Below are positions 60,577 through 64,000 of a stretch of 64,000 nucleotides of DNA, one piece after another. The stretch is from Microbacterium sp. PM5 (lineage in GTDB: Bacteria > Actinomycetota > Actinomycetes > Actinomycetales > Microbacteriaceae): positions 1,798,483 through 1,862,482 of the forward strand of contig NZ_CP022162.1 in assembly GCF_003293595.1 (NCBI RefSeq), given 5' to 3'. A program made the position numbers and the translations under genes. The notes beneath the pieces were generated by a model that was given only the letters and a program-made list of their open reading frames with translations, did no database searches and had not been told where the DNA came from. Every line of letters starts with the position of its first letter. Positions within the stretch are counted from its first letter, which is position 1.

Positions 60577-60826
60577 TCGACAGAGTTTAGGAGAAGCCGC
60601 CTGAGCAAATGGTGGACGCCGTGTTACCCGTTCCTGGGAGTTCGCCGAGTGCGCCGCGGTTCTGCGCCGCGATTACTCCGCCCGACCGCTCCCCCGCACG
60701 GGGGAGATGGTCATCCGGCGGATGCCGCCGCGCACCGGATCACGCTGCGGATTCCCGCCCCAGGGGGGAGGTCGGCGGCATCCGCCCTTCCTAACGTGGA
60801 GTCATCGGCACGCAGAGGAGGAGAAC
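60577..60826. promoter_or_regulatory. Promoter region of the ABC transporter with G/C dyads
   Basis: No gene is found in these 250 bp. CTCCCCC (60689-60695), a four-base centre and GGGGGAG (60700-60706) form a perfect dyad. A second related segment, GCCCCAGGGGGGAG, lies at 60757-60770, 21 bases before a -10-like TAACGT at 60792. The arrangement matches the kinase promoter at 57110-57154. Confidence 0.55.
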
Positions 60827-61707
<881 letters not shown>

Positions 61708-61711
<4 letters not shown>

Positions 61712-62796
61712 ACGTCAGCGCTCCGTCCTTCGCCCAGAGCACGTGGCTCGTCGCCGAACGCGAGGTGGGATCCAAGCTGCGCAGCAAGGCCTATCTCATC
61801 TCCACCGGCATCCTCTTCGTGCTCGCGCTCGTCGGTGTGCTGTGGGGAGGCTTCTCGGCACAGTCCGACAGCCGCACCCCCGTCGCCGTCACCGCCGACA
61901 CCGCGGCTTCGGTCGCCGAGAACCCGCTCGTGAAGTCGACCGAGGTCGCCGACGCCGATGCGGCGCGCGCTCTGGTGCAGGACGGCACGGTCGACGCCGC
62001 ACTGATCCCGGGCGGCGCCGCGCCGTTCGAGTACACCGTCGTCGCGAAGGACACAGCTCCCTCGTCCCTCCTGCAGGCGCTGAGCCTCACCCCCCAGGTG
62101 GAGCTGCTCGACCCGTCGGGCGTGAACCCGGGACTGCGGTACCTGGTCGCGCTCGGATTCGGGCTCATCTTCTTCATGGCGGCGCTGACCTTCGGCTCGA
62201 CGATCGCGCAGTCGGTCGTGGAGGAGAAGCAGACCCGCGTCGTCGAACTGCTCATCTCGGCCGTACCCGTGCGGGCGCTGCTCGCCGGCAAGGTCATCGG
62301 CAACACGATCCTCGCGATGGGCCAGATCATCGGCCTCGCGGCGATCGCGATCATCGGCTTCACGGTGACCGGCCAAAGCAGTCTGCTCGCCGGGCTCGGC
62401 GCCCCCATCGCCTGGTTCGCCGTCTTCTTCCTCTTCGGATTCATCCTGCTCGCCGCGCTGTTCGCCGCGGCTGCGGCGATGGTGTCGCGGATGGAGGACA
62501 TCGGCTCGACGACGACACCGCTGACCATGCTGGTGATGGCGCCGTACTTCCTCGTCATCTTCTTCAACGACAATCCGCTGGTGATGACGATCATGTCCTA
62601 CGTGCCGTTCTCGGCCCCCGTCGGCATGCCCGTGCGCATCTTCCTCGGGGACGCGCAGTGGTGGGAGCCGCTGCTGTCGCTCGGGGTCATGCTGGTCACC
62701 TGCGCGGCGGCCATCTGGGTGGGCGCGAAGATCTATCAGAACTCGCTGCTGCGCATGGGAGCGCGCGTCAAGCTCTCCGAGGCGCTCGCCGGATGA
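61708..62796 (+). CDS. ABC transporter permease, NatB-like
   Basis: The 362-residue permease has one N-terminal helix, an external domain of about 115 residues (PVAVTADTAASVAENPLV onward) and five to six helices in the C-terminal half, with VEEKQTRVVELLISAVPVR, the hallmark of the NatB/YhaP ABC-2 type. Its GTG overlaps the stop of the ATPase gene (GTGA). Substrate is unknown. Confidence 0.9.
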
Positions 62797-62818
62797 CGAG
62801 GACGCGCCCCGAGACGGG

Positions 62819-64000
62819 TCAGTGATCGGCGGATGCCGGTGCCTTCGCGGGCGGCGCGAGCACCGGCATCCGTCGATTGACGAACTGGGGAACCGCGATG
62901 CCGTGCAGCAGGATGCTGCCGACGACAGTGAACACCATGATCGCGAGGACGTCGTAGGCCTCCGCGTCGGGCAGCTTGTTGAAGGCGAGCAGCCCGAACA
63001 CGATCGTCGCGGTGCCGCGGGGGCCGACGACCCCGATGAGGATGCGCGACCCCCAGGGCACGGGCGATCCCAGCATCGACAGGTACACCGGCACGATGCG
63101 GAACAACGTCAACGCCAGGACGACGAGCACGAGCAGGCGCCAGTCCACGCCGTTGATGACGACGACGGTGGTCATCGCTCCCAGGACGAACCACACGATG
63201 TTGGCGGCGAGCGTGCCGGCTTCTTCGACGAGAAGGATCTCGGGGTGCGGGATCGTGCGCTCGTCGGTGCGCTTGGTCCGTGCGATGCGGTAGACGATGC
63301 CGGCGACGAACGCTGCGACGAAGCCGTTCGCCGCGACGCTGCTGAGTGTCGCGACGCCGAAGGCGATGAGGGGAACGAGAAGCATGACGTAGCGGATGCC
63401 GGGGGCGTCGGCCCAGCCGCGGCGCGAGGCCCATCGCACGCATACGCCGAAGACACCGCCGATGACCGCGCCGACGACAATCGCGATCGCGGTGGCGGGA
63501 ACGGCCCCGAAGAAGGCCTCGAAGAATTCCCCCAGCCGCTCTTCGAGCTGCGATTCGTTCTCGGGTGAAAGGGTGTCGGAGTTGACGGCCGCCAGGATCG
63601 TCGGCCAGGCGATCGCCGCGGCCAGCGCCATGGCGAACACCGGCGAGACCAACCCGTCGTTGTAGCCGCTTTCGACATTCAAGATCTGGCGCACCCGGGC
63701 GGGGATGCGCGGCGAGCGCAGCAGCGTCGCCGCCGGCGCGAAGTCGGTCGGCATGATGACGCACGCGACGACGATGAGGATGAAGACGCTGAGATGGGGC
63801 AGCAGGAACAGTCCGCTCACCACGACCGCCAAGATCGACAGCGGCAGGGCGACGAGCACGAGGCGCGCGATCGTTCGCCCTTCGCCGCCGAAGACGCCCC
63901 CGCTCACCTCGCACGCATCGACGAACAGCAGCACGGCGAGGATCAGCTCCACGACGTGCTCGGCGGCGTCACTGCCCACCGCATCGGAGAAGCCGGTGAC
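62819..64000 (-). CDS. Cation/proton antiporter (CPA1 type), truncated at window edge
   Basis: The frame is open to the edge of the window, so the N-terminus is missing; at least 393 residues are seen. It has about ten helices, with MPTDFAPAATLLRSPRIP and NVESGYNDGLVSPVF, equivalent to the TDP and ND motifs of Na+/H+ antiporters, and the G-rich GPRGTATIVFGLLAF near the C-terminus. It should exchange Na+ or K+ for H+. It is convergent with the ABC permease gene, 22 bases apart. Confidence 0.85.
   Translation of the reverse strand, partial: VTGFSDAVGSDAAEHVVELILAVLLFVDACEVSGGVFGGEGRTIARLVLVALPLSILAVVVSGLFLLPHLSVFILIVVACVIMPTDFAPAATLLRSPRIPARVRQILNVESGYNDGLVSPVFAMALAAAIAWPTILAAVNSDTLSPENESQLEERLGEFFEAFFGAVPATAIAIVVGAVIGGVFGVCVRWASRRGWADAPGIRYVMLLVPLIAFGVATLSSVAANGFVAAFVAGIVYRIARTKRTDERTIPHPEILLVEEAGTLAANIVWFVLGAMTTVVVINGVDWRLLVLVVLALTLFRIVPVYLSMLGSPVPWGSRILIGVVGPRGTATIVFGLLAFNKLPDAEAYDVLAIMVFTVVGSILLHGIAVPQFVNRRMPVLAPPAKAPASADH

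Overview
The window is dense, very GC-rich actinobacterial chromosome. Gene content, the start-site style and the very frequent octamer GGATGCCG/CGGCATCC suggest a Microbacteriaceae member, most likely Microbacterium. This is inferred from the sequence only; there is no rRNA gene to confirm it. I see no tRNA, rRNA, CRISPR array, transposase or prophage. No gap between genes exceeds about 290 bases. It looks like core chromosome, not an island.

Layout. 1-8.7 kb: truncated J-domain protein, small membrane proteins, LssY-like protein, 3-hydroxyisobutyryl-CoA-hydrolase-like enzyme, an ABC transporter pair, acetyl-xylan-esterase-like protein, hemD, and a three-gene membrane module (DUF3618, holin-like, YtxH-like). 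8.8-16.5 kb: hemY, an AfsR-type regulator with STAND ATPase, a DrrAB-type ABC exporter, an HhH-GPD protein and a GNAT protein. 16.7-22.6 kb: glyS, then a group of genes with an NAD theme: an NMNAT-like/methyltransferase fusion, an NrtR-type Nudix regulator, and divergent from it a soluble SPFH protein tightly coupled to an NAD-kinase-like protein. The 90 bp between regulator and SPFH gene hold a perfect inverted repeat. 22.6-31.9 kb: sugar porter, DUF4239, DUF4870, flotillin, menC-type enzyme, ohrR-ohr with its operator, a second GNAT paralogue and a DHA2 exporter. 31.9-44 kb: peptide transporter, MetE-like enzyme, GntR regulator, purU, a beta-lactamase-fold protein lacking its catalytic serine, M13 peptidase, MATE exporter, TrmH methylase, and mntH-mntR with two operator-like palindromes. 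44-51 kb: a C20 tract, SDR, HAD phosphatase, LacI regulator and a LacI-site-fronted operon (MFS transporter, alpha/beta hydrolase, SGNH esterase), then three tiny membrane proteins. 51-64 kb: pyrE, pntA-pntB transhydrogenase, exonuclease III, RibD-like reductase, VOC protein, a NarL-type two-component system, a GT87-like mannosyltransferase, an ABC transporter that probably answers to that two-component system, and a truncated cation/proton antiporter.

Three patterns run across the window. First, about 25 genes have a -10 hexamer of the form TANNNT ending exactly 6-7 nt before the start codon, so many transcripts should be leaderless; I used this to choose starts. Second, GGATGCCG/CGGCATCC occurs everywhere and overrides normal codon choice. 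Third, at least three families of palindromic intergenic repeats sit at gene ends. The most interesting candidate for a little-described system is the NrtR/SPFH/NAD-kinase-like/NMNAT-methyltransferase group at 18.2-22.6 kb.
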